Shown: piece by piece, positions 20,252 through 30,879 of the stretch
How positions within the stretch are numbered: position 1 is the first letter of the stretch
Layout: each line of letters begins with the position of its first letter
Source: Xanthostigma xanthostigma
Taxonomy: Eukaryota > Arthropoda > Insecta > Raphidioptera > Raphidiidae
Length of the DNA: 64,000 bases
Assembly: GCA_963575645.1 (NCBI GenBank)
Contig: OY754470.1
Coordinates: 45,353,201-45,417,200, forward strand
Direction of reading: 5' to 3'
Made by a program: the position numbers and the translations under genes
Notes under the pieces: model-generated
What the model was told of the DNA's origin: nothing
What the model saw: only the letters and a program-made list of their open reading frames with translations
Databases searched by the model: none

Positions 20252-20460
20252 TTTATTATCGCTTTGTGCGTCAGAGCTGACTTTCGTTCATATAAGAAGT
20301 TATATCTAAGTTAATTTCACACGAAATCCATTCAAATTGAAGCTTTTTGAAAAGAGGAGATTCTAATCTATAAAACAGAACCATTTTTAAATCAATTCGA
20401 GTTCATAAATACTATTAAAATTGTAATTGAAAATCACAAACAACAGTTGTCGGTTGGTCT

Positions 20461-20494
20461 GTACGTATGTACGTATGTACGTATGTACGTACGT
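20461..20494. repeat. (GTACGTAT)n microsatellite
   Basis: About four tandem copies of the self-complementary 8-mer GTACGTAT. Confidence 0.85.
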
Positions 20495-20751
20495 CACGAC
20501 TCTACAGATCGCAATTTTGGTCGGATTGCCTTGGGTCATATTTTATTCACTTTGTTTACTATCAGACCAGAACCCTATTTAAATTCACTAAAATGTGTTC
20601 AGTAGTTTAATTTTTATAAACAGTTTTATTTTATTATTTTTGACAGCTAATAGTTTAAAAAAACAATATAAAAATTGCTGTGTAAATATAGTGTAATCCA
20701 TAAAACAAGTGCTACACTTCTATACCGTGATAACACCACTACGCGTAGTAG

Positions 20752-20824
20752 GGCGCCGTGGCGTAATGGTTATGCCGTTGGATCCCCAAGAGCAAGGTCC
20801 TGGGTTCGATTCCTTACGAGATCA
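20752..20824 (+). tRNA. tRNA-like sequence (pseudogene or SINE head)
   Basis: GGCGCCGTGGCGTAATGGTTATGCC holds a good A box with a GGC/GCC D-stem. CCTGGGTTCGATTCC is a B box. The length (about 73 nt) and spacing are tRNA-like. The T-stem is broken on its 3' side (CCTTA instead of CCAGG), the acceptor stem does not close and the anticodon stem is poor, so this is not a working tRNA. A T/C-rich tract follows. A tRNA-derived SINE head or tRNA pseudogene are both possible. Confidence 0.55.
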
Positions 20825-21404
20825 TTGATTTTTTTCTTTTTTTTTTCTTTTTCTTTTGTTTTATTTTATTCCACTTGATATTAATTATATATTATATTAT
20901 GTATAGTTCTTAATTTTTTTTATTTTTGCAAACTTAAAAAAAAATATTTTTTCAATTTTTAATTATTTATTTCTTTAAATTTTTAAATCTTTTTAAATTT
21001 ATTAAAAATATTTTTTAATTGTTATTTTTTTATCATACAATGGAAAACTTGCGGGATGTGCACTTTTGGTTTTGCCAATTCTCACTTTTAGGCCTAAATT
21101 TTTTCATGATCTCATAGCTTACTAATTGGTCAACCTTCCTAAAGTTAAAAACCACGAAATTTACTGTTAGATTTTATGTTGTGTGTTAAAATAAAATAAA
21201 AATTCTTCACAGAAGTGTCATTATCATAAAAAAATAACGCATTTCCGACCCCCAAGTGATACAGGTGAAATCATTCCATTTACTCAAAGCGGCACGCGAG
21301 GGAAGAGTGGTAGAAAGACAGAATTAAAAAAAAACCGTCCAGGAACCCACAGGAAATTCGATTCCTTAAACGATGCTTTTTGTCCTATATAAAAGATTCC
21401 AGAC

Positions 21405-21556
21405 AAACTAACAGACGCGCAGAGTTTTTCCAAAAATATGTTTTTCGTATTCGGGGGACCTCAAAACAAAAAAATATTGTAAAGTTTTTGAAATGTGAAT
21501 TTTAACCTAAACTAGTACCATTCACCTACTAGTGGGCTGGAATGGTAGAAGAACCG
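21405..21556 (-). repeat. Family F left-end fragment
   Basis: On the minus strand: CTACCATTCCAGCCCACTAG, the family hairpin edge, then the GAGGTCCCCCGAATAC block and TTTTTGGAAAAACTCTGCGC. Only the first 150 bp of the family are present. Confidence 0.7.
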
Positions 21557-21985
21557 TCCCTCTAAAGTGATTGTTTTACTAAAAACAAAAACTCAAGTTT
21601 AATGCGAATTTTCTAAGACGAATTATGAACTTAAATGCATGTATAATTCAATTTTTTGGTACAAACGAGACGGATATTATATGACGCGCGACCCTTCCTT
21701 ACACGAAAGTTATTACGGAATCGATATGACAGTACCTTAATAACTCTATCCTTGCTAAATGGAAATTTTGCGGTTGTGTTTTAATCGTAAGCTGTTTGTA
21801 ACTGTCATTGCAGTCGAATTACAAAGCGCAGGTTGCCGCTTGAATTTTAGAGGTATCGCACTATAACCGCATTTCCAGATTTAAACCGTACTATGTTATT
21901 AGAATGTAAAATCAACCTAATATTAATCATGGTCTGCTAATTAGTGCTAGAATTGGACATTGCATTAATGTATAAATCTGCAGTT
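21557..21985. other. Unannotated sequence left of a hAT element
   Basis: No gene or family was recognised. It ends in the CTGCCGAG target site of the hAT element. Confidence 0.4.
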
Positions 21986-21993
21986 CTGCCGAG

Positions 21994-22610
21994 TAGTGAT
22001 GTGTCCACATGACTCTTTATTTGGAGCTGGCTCCGTGCGCTCCGCTCACTAAAAAGAGTCGCTCAGATGGAGTCGTTCAAAGGTGCGATACTTGACAGTA
22101 TACGCACTGCATAAGAGTGCAGACTGCAGAGGTGTGAACTGTCATCATTCATGCTCAGGAGTCATGTAGCATTGCACAGCACAATACATACACTCAGCTC
22201 TGAGCTCATTTTAATATAATTCTGATCTTATATTATTGGCATTTCAGATAAAATATAAAGTATAATAAAAGCTTAACAATAATAATGTTTATTGTTACAA
22301 TATTATATCTTTGTCAACGACGTCAATGTGAATGGTTCAAGTCACTGTACTTAGTACTATTACACTTATACTGTGTCATTCAACATTAAATGACCTAGCG
22401 AAGATAACTCCGTACGTGGAAAATTCACTAGTGCCTCTATGGTCTGTGCTGTGTGTGCTCTGTAAATGTGCGAATGCAACAGTACAGAACAGCTCAGCAC
22501 AGAGCAATGGCGCTCGGAGTGAGTCATTCACAAAAAAAAGAGCAACTCGCTCCGCTTCGAGAAGGGAGTCGTTCATTATGAACGACTCGCTCAGGAGCGA
22601 CACATCACTA
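21994..22610. mobile_element. Non-autonomous hAT element, 617 bp
   Basis: Terminal inverted repeats are TAGTGATGTGTC at both ends (12/12). It is flanked by CTGCCGAG at 21986-21993 and 22611-22618, a perfect 8-bp target-site duplication diagnostic of hAT-type insertion. Subterminal regions carry GGCTCCG/GACTC motifs in both orientations (GAGTCGTTCATTATGAACGACTC near 22567 is a palindrome), plausible transposase-binding sites. Short overlapping frames (22332-22643 plus, 22376-22603 minus) are not recognisable as transposase. Confidence 0.92.
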
Positions 22611-22618
22611 CTGCCGAG

Positions 22619-22851
22619 AGACAGTTGGATGCAAATTTATTAGTATTTAATGCACAGTGGTTTTAAACTTGGATCTTTGACATCATTTGTCATCTTGACC
22701 AGGGCCGTAAAGAGTTTTTTTTTGAGGCCCTCATCACTTCATTTGTTAAATGAAGCTACTATATTATGTCGTAGTAGGGAGGGGTAAGGTTTACTACTAT
22801 TTTTGGAATCGTTCCCATCAAAAATTTGTTAAAAAACCTACGGTATTTTTT
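22619..22851. other. Unannotated; possible isolated hAT end
   Basis: CAGGGCCGTAAAGAG at about 22702 resembles a hAT-type terminus, but no matching second end or target-site duplication was found. Confidence 0.3.
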
Positions 22852-23352
22852 AACTATTCCAACCCACAAGTGGGGAATGGTACAGGTTTAGGTCAAAAAT
22901 CACTTTTCGAAATTTTACGATATCTTTTAGTTTTGAGGTTCCCCGAATCCAAAAAAAAAAACATATTTATGGAAAAACCCTGTGCGTCTATTTGTCTGTG
23001 AGCACGATACAGGTCAAACGGATGAATGGATTGATACCAAATTTTTGGAGGATGTTTGGTATGCAAATAGGAAGAGCCCTATTGTTTTTGGAGAAAATCG
23101 GCGCATGCGCAGAAGAGATATATGATATAACGGTGTTTTTTATATAATAATGGGATACTTTGCATAATGGTTTATTATTGCTTATTTTTTCAAGAAAATT
23201 TTATTAAAACATTTTTTTTCTAAACCTTATAGTTACGGAATTATTTTGAAAATAAAAAATAATCAGCTGTTCTTTTGTTTTGTAAATCTGTCAGAAATAA
23301 ACTAGTTAAGCACGCTTTGATTAATTTTTACATGACGTGGAACATATTATCC
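22852..23352 (+). mobile_element. Family F, full-length copy
   Basis: It begins ATTCCAACCCACAAGTGGGG, where CCATTCC/GGAATGG and CCACTTGTGG can form a hairpin. It passes through the GAGCACGATACAGGTCAAAC and GCGCATGCGCAGAAGAG blocks and ends ACATGACGTGGAACATATTA. The same start and end at 63014-63494 and 12416-12856 fix the family at about 440-500 bp. No coding capacity. Having the hairpin at one end only is unlike a standard MITE, and its class is unknown. Confidence 0.75.
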
Positions 23353-23504
23353 GATGTCTGCAGTTTTTAGTATCATCTAAAATGTACCGACATTTGATAT
23401 TTTTTTAATTTAAATATTAAATATTTAACCCCCTTAGAGGATGAACTATTAAAAATTCTTTCTTAGTACCTACTTCGAAACTCTCTAGTTTAGGCTTATA
23501 TCTG

Positions 23505-23690
23505 TTCTCCGCATGCGCTGATTTTTCCAATAGGAGTCTTCTTGTTGATATGTTAAACATCATATTAAAATTTGGTTTCGATCTGCTTACAGACTAATAA
23601 ACAAAGAGACGAACAGACTTTTTCCAAAAATATGTTTTTGACCTCGAGAGACCTGAGGACGAAACTGAAAACATTTTTGTTATATTATGG
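23505..23690 (-). repeat. Diverged family F fragment
   Basis: TCTCCGCATGCGCTGATTTT, then AAATTTGGTTTCGATCTGC and ACTTTTTCCAAAAATATG, is the central part of family F on the minus strand. It is degenerate and lacks both ends. Confidence 0.6.
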
Positions 23691-23885
23691 CGGGTTGTGG
23701 TCCTATTGATACGATAACAGTCTTAGTTAAAAATTTGGTGACTTGTACGAAGCAAGGAGGAACAATTTATACCACAAACGTGTCCAAGTGGTCGGTAGAT
23801 AGGCGATGTAGCACATTTAAAAGAGAAATCATTTAAGCCAGGATTGTCCAACTGACAGTCCGCGGGCCGCTTGTAACAACATAAT

Positions 23886-24290
23886 TAACAACAGCTAGGT
23901 GCGAAGCTGAAAATGACGTCACTGCGGGCTCGCCTGCTAGCTCACAAGATAGACATTAAAATTAGAACAGGGACTTTTTTTTTGCCAGATCCTCTGCTTG
24001 TTCTGAGCAAGAACCAATCAGGAAAGAGTATCTTGTCACGTGGGCGACACGAACAAACGCCCACAAACCAACACGGCGTCATTCTGCTCAGAGTCAGACA
24101 ACAGACACGTGTTGCGCTGTGTTTATATTTGAACTATCACTGCGCGCGCACCAGATCTACTCACAAAACAAGCTTGAAAAGACGTATCGTGTGAAGCGAG
24201 CACATAAAAGCAATTGAAAAAAACAGCGCTAGAAAACTAGTGGTGAACTCTAACGGCAAGTCCAGCCTTGTGTGCAGCGGTCTTTACACT
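23886..24290 (-). mobile_element. Family P element, partial copy
   Basis: It ends in CCAGCCTTGTGTGCAGCGG (about 24259-24277) and contains CTTGTCACGTGGGCGACACG and CAAACGCCCACAAACCAACA. These are the complements of GTGTCGCTCACGTGGCAAG and TTGTTTGTGGGCG in the fuller copy at 49089-49800. It is comparatively GC-rich for the window. No protein is recognisable; the frame 23913-24194 is incidental. Confidence 0.6.
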
Positions 24291-24654
24291 AAAACGGGAA
24301 ACAGTCCGCGCGTCTAAAATGAGTTTGCCACTCCTGATAAAGAACGCTGCAATTCACGATTGGGGTTGTCTTCTATTCTCTCGCGCAATATATCTGGACA
24401 GTCACGTTGTCACGTAGTATACTCTTCACCTTGATACAAATGTTACAGTGGAGGGTTAACATCTGTACATCCACATTATCAGCCACTATCAGAACAAAAA
24501 GACACGTATTCTTCACACAAAACTCTTATATCAACTCTTGACCCTGCACGTTCAGGGTTGGCAAATATCACTTACGATTTACCAGTTTCAACAAACATTC
24601 GCACCGACTGTGTCCTACGAAACTTTTTTTTTTCAATTTGCCAGTATTCCTCGA

Positions 24655-24935
24655 TAAATAAAGGCCGCTGCACACTAGGCAGGTTTTTCCGCCAGATTCC
24701 TTGCTAGTTGGTTTTCAAACGATGCATGTATAAGCTTGCTTTGCCAATGCGTTTGGTGCGCGCGCAGTAACAGTTCGATTGTTAACAAAAGCGAACGTTT
24801 GTTGTCTCTGAACAGTGTTTGTATGTGGGCGTTTGTCAATGTCGCTCACGTGACAAGAAACTGTTTCCTGCAGGTTTGTGCTGTGCGGATCGGGCAGGTT
24901 TATGCTGGACAAGTGTGCGCGGTCTATTAAAAAAT
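24655..24935 (+). mobile_element. Family P element, second partial copy
   Basis: It starts AAGGCCGCTGCACACTAGGC, the family terminus, and includes GTTTGTATGTGGGCGTTTGT and GCTCACGTGACAAGAAACTG as in 37130-37366 and 49089-49800. The other end is missing. The opposing frames at 24715-24930 are shadows. Confidence 0.6.
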
Positions 24936-25930
24936 CACATCTTGTACGAGTGAGCTCGCGAGGTCGTAGTTTTTACAGACACTAGAAATCTATATACAGA
25001 TAAATAAAATTGAAGTGTTTGTAATGTCAAAATAACAGCGTTGTACTTATAACAAAAAAAACAATTTTTAAAGTTTTTGCCTGTCTGTTTATTCCGGCTA
25101 ATCTCCTAAACGACTGAACCGATTTTTACGGAACTTTCACTGCAAATAACTAATGTTATAAGGAGTAATTTAAGCCATTAAAAACGGTAATTCGTCAAAA
25201 AAAATATTGATGTCAACAATTAGATTTCACATTGTTACAGTTACGATACTATACAAGAAAAATTTACTTTCCAACAATGTCACTGTCGGGACTTTAACCC
25301 GAAACTTCCACTCACCGCTCTCCCCTCCAACGACTTAATATCACAAAGGCTGCCTGTCGCGCGGGCTATTGCGGAGCTCCACTACTTTTGTCGCTACCGT
25401 GTTTCATCACAATCACGTGTGGAGCCTCGGGGAGCAGATAGTTTTAAATATTTATATGAAAGTTAAAACCTCTCGAAGTAAATCCATAGAACTCTTGAAT
25501 ACACATGCTTGACATTTTATGTATAATAGTTTATTATAGGTTAATTTGCATATCATGTTTAATTAATAGGCCAATATTAGAAACAATACGTAGACATTTA
25601 TAACAATGTTATCAATGTAAATAGGGAGTGTAGACCAACTGTTCATTATAAGCGTGATTGGCTGGAAATGACTGTGTGCCCTAAAGTGATATGTGATATA
25701 TTTCTCAAAGAAAATAAAGGGACTCTTCAGAAAACTTTCTAATTAAGTAGGTATACAACCGAGTTTTGTCATTGTTAATTTTAACTGATACAAAACTGAG
25801 TAGAATCTTTTTTAAATTAATTTGTTAATGTAATTATGTAAATTAATGTAATTATGTAATCATTTTTAGGATATTAATGCATTACTCTAGTCAAGAAGAG
25901 AAAAATAGATCCAAGTCTCCAGAAAAAACA
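24936..25930. other. Mostly unannotated sequence
   Basis: At about 25085-25145, CTAATCTCCTAAACGACTGA followed by ACCGATTTTTACGGAA resembles internal Helitron sequence such as 50265-50310. Otherwise no feature was recognised. Confidence 0.4.
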
Positions 25931-26160
25931 ATTTGAAAAATTATGGTCTCATCTTAAGACTTGAAAGAACAAAGCTCCGTAGAAATTTTTTGTTAAATTT
26001 ATGTAAAAAAAAACTGATAACTAAGCATTTTTTTTCGAAAAACCTTCTCCATTGAAAACAAAATTGGACTATACATTTTTTGCTTCATGCAGCCATTTTG
26101 GAATGGAACATCAATGAAAAATGTTGCAAGATGTATTTCAAAATTAGTCCGTCCGACAAA

Positions 26161-26509
26161 TATTATCAGGTGAAATGCCTTAACTAAATATTGCAATATT
26201 AGCGCGTTACGTTCACAAGCCCGGATAGCTCAGTCGGTAGAGGGTAAGAGTCTTAATGCCAGGGTCGTGGGTTCAAGCCCCACGTCTGCGAATATATTTT
26301 TATTTTCTAAATTGCTTTCTTCTAAGGCTTACATTTCAATTTTTTTAAAATTTTATTACGACTAATTAAAATTAAATAAATCTAATTAATGACAACTGTT
26401 ACAACTATAGGTACCTATATAAAAATAATTTTCCTAGTGTTTTCAATTAAATATTTATTATATTAAAAGAAATTTATTACTTAAAAAAAGTATAAATACT
26501 GCTTTTTAA
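26161..26509 (+). mobile_element. 349-bp insertion with tRNA-like segment and CGACAAA direct repeats
   Basis: It is flanked by CGACAAA at 26154-26160 and 26510-26516. Comparison with the uninterrupted copy at 45600-45789, which has a single CGACAAA followed by AACTT, shows the empty site. A tRNA-Lys-like sequence lies 58 bp into the insert. It may be a tRNA-derived retroposon. The tRNA is not at the insert's very edge, which is unusual for a SINE. Confidence 0.65.
26219..26291 (+). tRNA. tRNA-Lys(CTT)-like pseudogene
   Basis: GCCCGGATAGCTCAGTCGGT gives an acceptor 5' strand and A box. CTT sits in the anticodon loop (GTCTTAAT). GTGGGTTCAAGCCCCAC is a perfect T-arm with B box. Total length is 73 nt. 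The D-stem 3' strand (GAGG for GAGC), the anticodon stem and the 3' acceptor strand (TCTGCGA) no longer pair, so it should not make a working tRNA. Order and sequence resemble animal tRNA-Lys(CTT) closely. It lies inside the 349-bp insertion. Confidence 0.7.
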
Positions 26510-26646
26510 CGACAAAAACTTTTGAACGGTAACTCCGATCATTACACAACATTCATCTCAGTAAACTAAGATGAATGTGCGTACTCATGTCCCTTCCTTC
26601 CCCATTCGTTCTTTTGCACCCGGGTGAAACCGGACGGGACCGCTAG

Positions 26647-27265
26647 TCCTTAATATTTTTAGTGCGGTGTAGGACGTATAATATTGTATAATGGAGATAT
26701 CACATAACTGGCCCCTGAAGCATTATCGATCACAGACCGCCGGTGCGTTCAGTCGGTGGCCTCGGGGAAGGCGTTTAAACATTAAACCGATTATCAGCAG
26801 ATCACTCATCTGCACACACGTCAAGTCTCTTGGCTGGTCTCTTCCCTGTGTCACGTTACTTCATTACTCTTGCCAACTATAATATAATAGGCACTTCAGT
26901 GTTTCAAGACTGTTTCCTGGGTACTTAAGAACTTCTAGTCGCAGTGGTGAGTGGAGTACCGACAAAATAGTGTACAGTCAAACCTGAGTGAGTGAAAACT
27001 GGGTAAGCGAGAAAACTCTTTAAGGGGTGAGATGCGTGAAAAACGGAGTATTTTTAATATATTTTTTTTTTCATAATAATTAAGTTTATTTTATAAAATT
27101 GATTATACAGAGTTTTTATGTCATGTTTGACTTGACTTCCACAAAGTAAAAAAAAGTAAATTTTAATTAAATAGATAGATAGATGGATAGATACCTATAT
27201 TTACACAATACATACATATGTGACGTCAAATTTACACATTAAAATTCATAATTAAAAAAAAAAAA
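26647..27265. other. Unannotated sequence
   Basis: A short (GATA)-type microsatellite (ATAGATAGATAGATGGATAG) lies at about 27172-27191. No gene was recognised. Confidence 0.4.
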
Positions 27266-27870
27266 TTGGTTGTCTGTAAAGTCGGTTTACGGACGATAGT
27301 TTTACGTGATAACGTATTCCGTAATACATAACCTAAATTTATATAATAATTATAATAATTCGAATCTATGATATTGCATCTTTCGCTTCAAATTTAGGTT
27401 AATTTTATTTATTTAAATTACTCACCATATAATATAATTGTTTTTTTTAACTTTCTTTCTTTCGTATTTATTTTAAGTCTCAAAGATTAGCTGTCATAAT
27501 ATTTATAAAACAATTGTTTCACTGTTTATAATATAAAATTCCAAAACCTACTTACAATATTTAAGTATTTTCATACGTCAAAAAATTGATTTTTATAATG
27601 ATAAAATTTGTAAGAAAACGATTTTTTCGAGAGATGAGACCTAGCTAAAACGATTTTTTGCCCCCCAAAATCCCTTTTCAGTAAATTTCATCCAAATCGT
27701 TAGGGCCGTTTTCGAGAAAAGCACGCACAGGGTCAGGCGAAACGTTACGCGTTACGAACGTTAGGAACGTTACGTTAGGAACGTTACACTTTTTCGTGCA
27801 TGCAGCCGGTGTTTTATCAATTTATAAGATTGGTGATTCATCAATTTATAAGACGTTATCACGTCAAAAA
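27266..27870 (+). mobile_element. Family D element with a different interior
   Basis: It shares the first about 150 bp (TTGGTTGTCTGTAAAGTCGG to TTCAAATTTAGGT) and the last about 155 bp (GCACGCACAGGGTCAGGCGA to ATCACGTCAAAAA) with 7117-8116 and 61982-62953. The middle 300 bp is unrelated to theirs and carries CATCCAAATCGTTAGGGCCG. The sequence just outside, AAAATTCAT on the left (about 27241) and AAATTCAT on the right, hints at a duplicated target but is not flush with the left end. It may show the ancestral interior. Confidence 0.7.
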
Positions 27871-27911
27871 TTCATGTACAGTGTAAAAACAGTTTTTGGT
27901 TAGAAGGCTCC

Positions 27912-28250
27912 TCAGTGATTTTTTAAAAGTTTCCAGATGAGCATTTTGATATCATTAGGCAATTTATTGTAAAGTTTGAGAGACACAGAAGTGAAACTTT
28001 TTTGAGTAGTGGCTAGTCTATGTAGCGGCAACGTAAGGGAATTTTTATGCCGTGTATCATAATCATGTAATTCTGAGTTAGTATCAAACAGATTTTGCTC
28101 TTTTTTGACATAAACTAAGCAATGATAAATGTACAAGGCTGAGAGAGTCATTATTCCATACTTAAAAAGAAGTCGACAGTGCTCAAGTCTTGCCACTCCT
28201 GCCAATACTCGAATCGCAGACTTCTGTAAGGTAAGTTGTTTATAAAAAAA
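27912..28250 (-). pseudogene. LINE reverse transcriptase C-terminal fragment
   Basis: The minus-strand frame contains LTLQKSAIRVLAGVARLEHC, then YGIMTLSALYIYHCLVYVK, then NELHDYDTR-like and LYNKLPNDIK near its end. These are the post-RT C-terminal motifs of CR1/Jockey-like LINE proteins (QKKAIRII..., YDTR, NKLP). No catalytic part remains. It is a different subfamily from 16204-18393. It abuts the end of the family D copy. Confidence 0.7.
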
Positions 28251-28880
28251 TCGCTATCTTTGTCGGCCACCCTTCCGCAAGTAGTGTTTCACGGTGACAA
28301 TCAGAAAATCTCACTGGATCATCCAAAATCAATAAAACAAATAGAAATCATTATAGTTTAATAATAAATCTAGTCTTTATTCGAAGACTTTTATTGTTTT
28401 TTTGAAAATGAACAAAATTCCGGCTTTTGACAGTTATTCCCGTATTTGCGATCAAAAATAATTAGTTTATTGTTAAAAAAAAATTAAAATTTTGAACAAA
28501 AATGAAATTCCTTCGATCAAGGACTAGTTTTGAATGTCAACCAAATCGTTTTCTCTATTAATACATCATATTATCGAAATTCAAATTTCATTAGAAAACT
28601 CGATGGATGAAGATCGAGCCAAATCGGTATCTTGAACTAATATTACAACCCTGTGAATTTGTGTGCCAGTGGCTAAACCGACCCTGTAGAACATAATGTG
28701 GACGGCATATATCAACATGTAAATACATAATCTGCAATTTTAATGAATTTGCATAGTGTAAAGTGAAAATTTTAAAACAAGCCGTTGAAATGTGATCGCA
28801 AAAAGCTGAATGACATTTGTGTTACAAAAAAGTTTGAAAATTGATTGACTATGTCATAGAGAAAATGTAATATTTTGTAG
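28251..28880. other. Unannotated AT-rich sequence
   Basis: No gene or element was recognised between the two LINE fragments. Confidence 0.4.
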
Positions 28881-28884
28881 TGAT

Positions 28885-29634
28885 AATAATAAATTTATTT
28901 TTTCCCGGGACAAATACAATTTGCATATAGGAAATTGTCAAAGGATACAATCACATATTAAAAAAATCATTTATCGTGTAAGGACATGCATAAATTAGAT
29001 AAGCTTTTAATTTTTTCTGAAATAAAGAATTCGTTACTATATCTGTTAAATAATTGGGAAGATGATTAAAAATTTTCGCACTACTATAGAACGGACCTTT
29101 CGTGTGAAGCGTCAGATTTGGCTTTGGTAGCAAGATGTCCTTTTTGTTTCTTGTTGGATATTTATGTTCATTGCTATTATATTTACTAATATTTTTACGA
29201 GCGTGCATTGCCGCATGAAATATATACAAAGCAGGTAGCGTAAGCATTTTATGGTTTACGAAAATGTTTCTGCACGACTCTCTGTGTTTGAGCTTGAAAA
29301 TAATGCGCAAAGCTTTTTTCTGTAGTATAAAAACACGTTGTGCTTCAGTAGAGTTTCCCCATAGCAGGATGCCATAATTAATGTGAGTGAATATAAACGC
29401 ATAATACAACGAAAGCATAGTATCCAACTTAACTATTCCCGACATACGACGTAACATGAATATAGATTTTGAGATTTTTGCACAGCAGAGTTCAATATGA
29501 GAGCACCAAGATAAGTGTTCATCAATTACCACACCAAGATAATTAAAAATGTCACAATTTTCGATGATTTCAGTATCGATAACAGCAGTCGGAAAAGTAG
29601 AAAGTATAACGGGTATACCCGTTACTTCCACCAC
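28885..29634 (-). pseudogene. 5'-truncated CR1/Jockey-like LINE, RT thumb and C-terminus
   Basis: The minus-strand frame (29634 to 28951, 227 codons, first codon GTG) carries YLGVVIDEHLSWCSHI, LRRMSGIVK, NYGILLWG, LQKKALRIIFKLKHRESC, HKYPTRNKK and IFNHLPNYL. This is the region after the YADD domain of CR1/Jockey-like reverse transcriptases. The catalytic core lies upstream and is missing; a TAA precedes the frame. The 3' tail reads AATAAATTTATTATTATC, similar in style to the LINE at 15874-18393. The fragment is dead. Confidence 0.82.
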
Positions 29635-29717
29635 TTGTTATAACTGATTGGTGCTTTCTAGAAAAGTTCAATGTTGGAAGGAATTCTATAGAGATCAACA
29701 AGATAAAGCGCAATTTT

Positions 29718-30457
29718 TAGAGGTGGTTCAAACTGTTATATTTTAATAACAGTTCCGTTCCGTTCCTGTACCGCTTACGGAACAGTTCCAAAAACCTGTT
29801 ACTTTTTAACAGTTCCAACGTTGGAACCTAGACATTCTCGGAATAGCTTGTAACATGCGACGTATAAAAATTTCAAATTATGAAATGTGTATTATTTGTA
29901 TTTTTTCGTGAATTAATTCTATTATTCAAGTTTAATAATTTAAGGTACCTAATTATTAAAAAAAAAAAAAAACAAATAAATTTGTCGACAGTATATTAAA
30001 AATATACCTACTTACTTTTACAGAATGTAACAGTTGTTCTGCAGAATGCATATACTATGACAATATCAAATAATATTATTTCACCACAGTTCAATATTAT
30101 TTTGTTAATCTGGCGTATGTAATATAAAATGAATAAACCGTCCAGTTTTGTCTGGAACTTTGCGACGCATGTTAATGGGATGGTGTGATACTAAAATCGA
30201 CTTTACGTACAATGTACGCTAGGCGTAGGTGACGAGCATAACTGTTGCAGTTTGCAACGTAGGTACAATAATAATATTGACAACGGGAACGGAGAATGTT
30301 TAATTTATGCAGAAGAACGCCCGCTATGTTATTCGGAACAGTCGAAGCATTGGATCAGCCCGGAACAGGTATTTTATTATACTGACTACTGTTCCAATCT
30401 GTTCCTCGTTCGAAACTGTTCCAAAATAACTGTTCCTAGTATTTTGTATCATCTCTA
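29718..30457. mobile_element. Non-autonomous hAT element, 740 bp
   Basis: Ends TAGAGGTGGTTCAAA (left) and, reversed, TAGAGATGATACAAA (right). It is flanked by GCAATTTT at 29710-29717 and 30458-30465, a perfect 8-bp duplication. The subterminal regions are packed with GGAACAGTTCC/GAACTGTTCC-type motifs in both orientations, as expected for transposase-binding sites of hAT elements. No transposase is recognisable. The frame at 30252-30458 is incidental. Confidence 0.92.
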
Positions 30458-30465
30458 GCAATTTT

Positions 30466-30879
30466 GAATTTGTTATATCCAAGTTATGTTTAAAATCGTA
30501 TAATTTCCTATTAGCTACCTTACTAGTATGTTCGTCAAGTCTATCTTTAAATAATATTCTAATTTTCGTAATTTTTATACTATTTTTTCGATACGATCAT
30601 TTTCTATTAAATTCTACGGCACAAGTACAACAAGTTCCCGATCGTCTTTGTATGTGTGGATGTATTCCATACACGCACATTATGTTGTCTTCAACCATTG
30701 AGTAAATTCACTTTTGTTTCTATTTTATCAGGCTTTACCTTCGTCAAATTTTAGAGCGTTCTTATCTCCTCTATCCTTAAATTAGAATACAATACTTTGT
30801 AGATTCTATATTATGCAAACGTGTTTTCAGATCTAAAACTTTACCAAGTCCAAACTATAGTATATTATTTGAAACTTAC
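30466..30879. other. Unannotated sequence
   Basis: No feature was recognised. Confidence 0.4.

Larger units (their letters stand above)
26085..26646 (+). mobile_element. Helitron-like 3' portion split by an insertion
   Basis: The block GGAACATCAATGAAAAATGT to GTCCGTCCGACAAA (26104-26160) and the block starting CTTTTGAACGGTAACTCCGA (26519 on) are contiguous in the related copy at 45600-45789. Here a 349-bp insertion separates them. The 3' end GGGTGAAACCGGACGGGACCG then CTAG (26643-26646) followed by T is a Helitron-type terminus. There is no coding capacity. Confidence 0.7.

Noticed and set aside
20752-20824. Functional tRNA gene
   Set aside because: Acceptor and T-stems do not pair; only the promoter boxes are good.
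22702-22740. A further hAT element beginning CAGGGCCGTAAAGAG
   Set aside because: No matching right end or 8-bp duplication was found.
26219-26291. Functional tRNA-Lys
   Set aside because: The D-stem, anticodon stem and acceptor 3' strand are mismatched.
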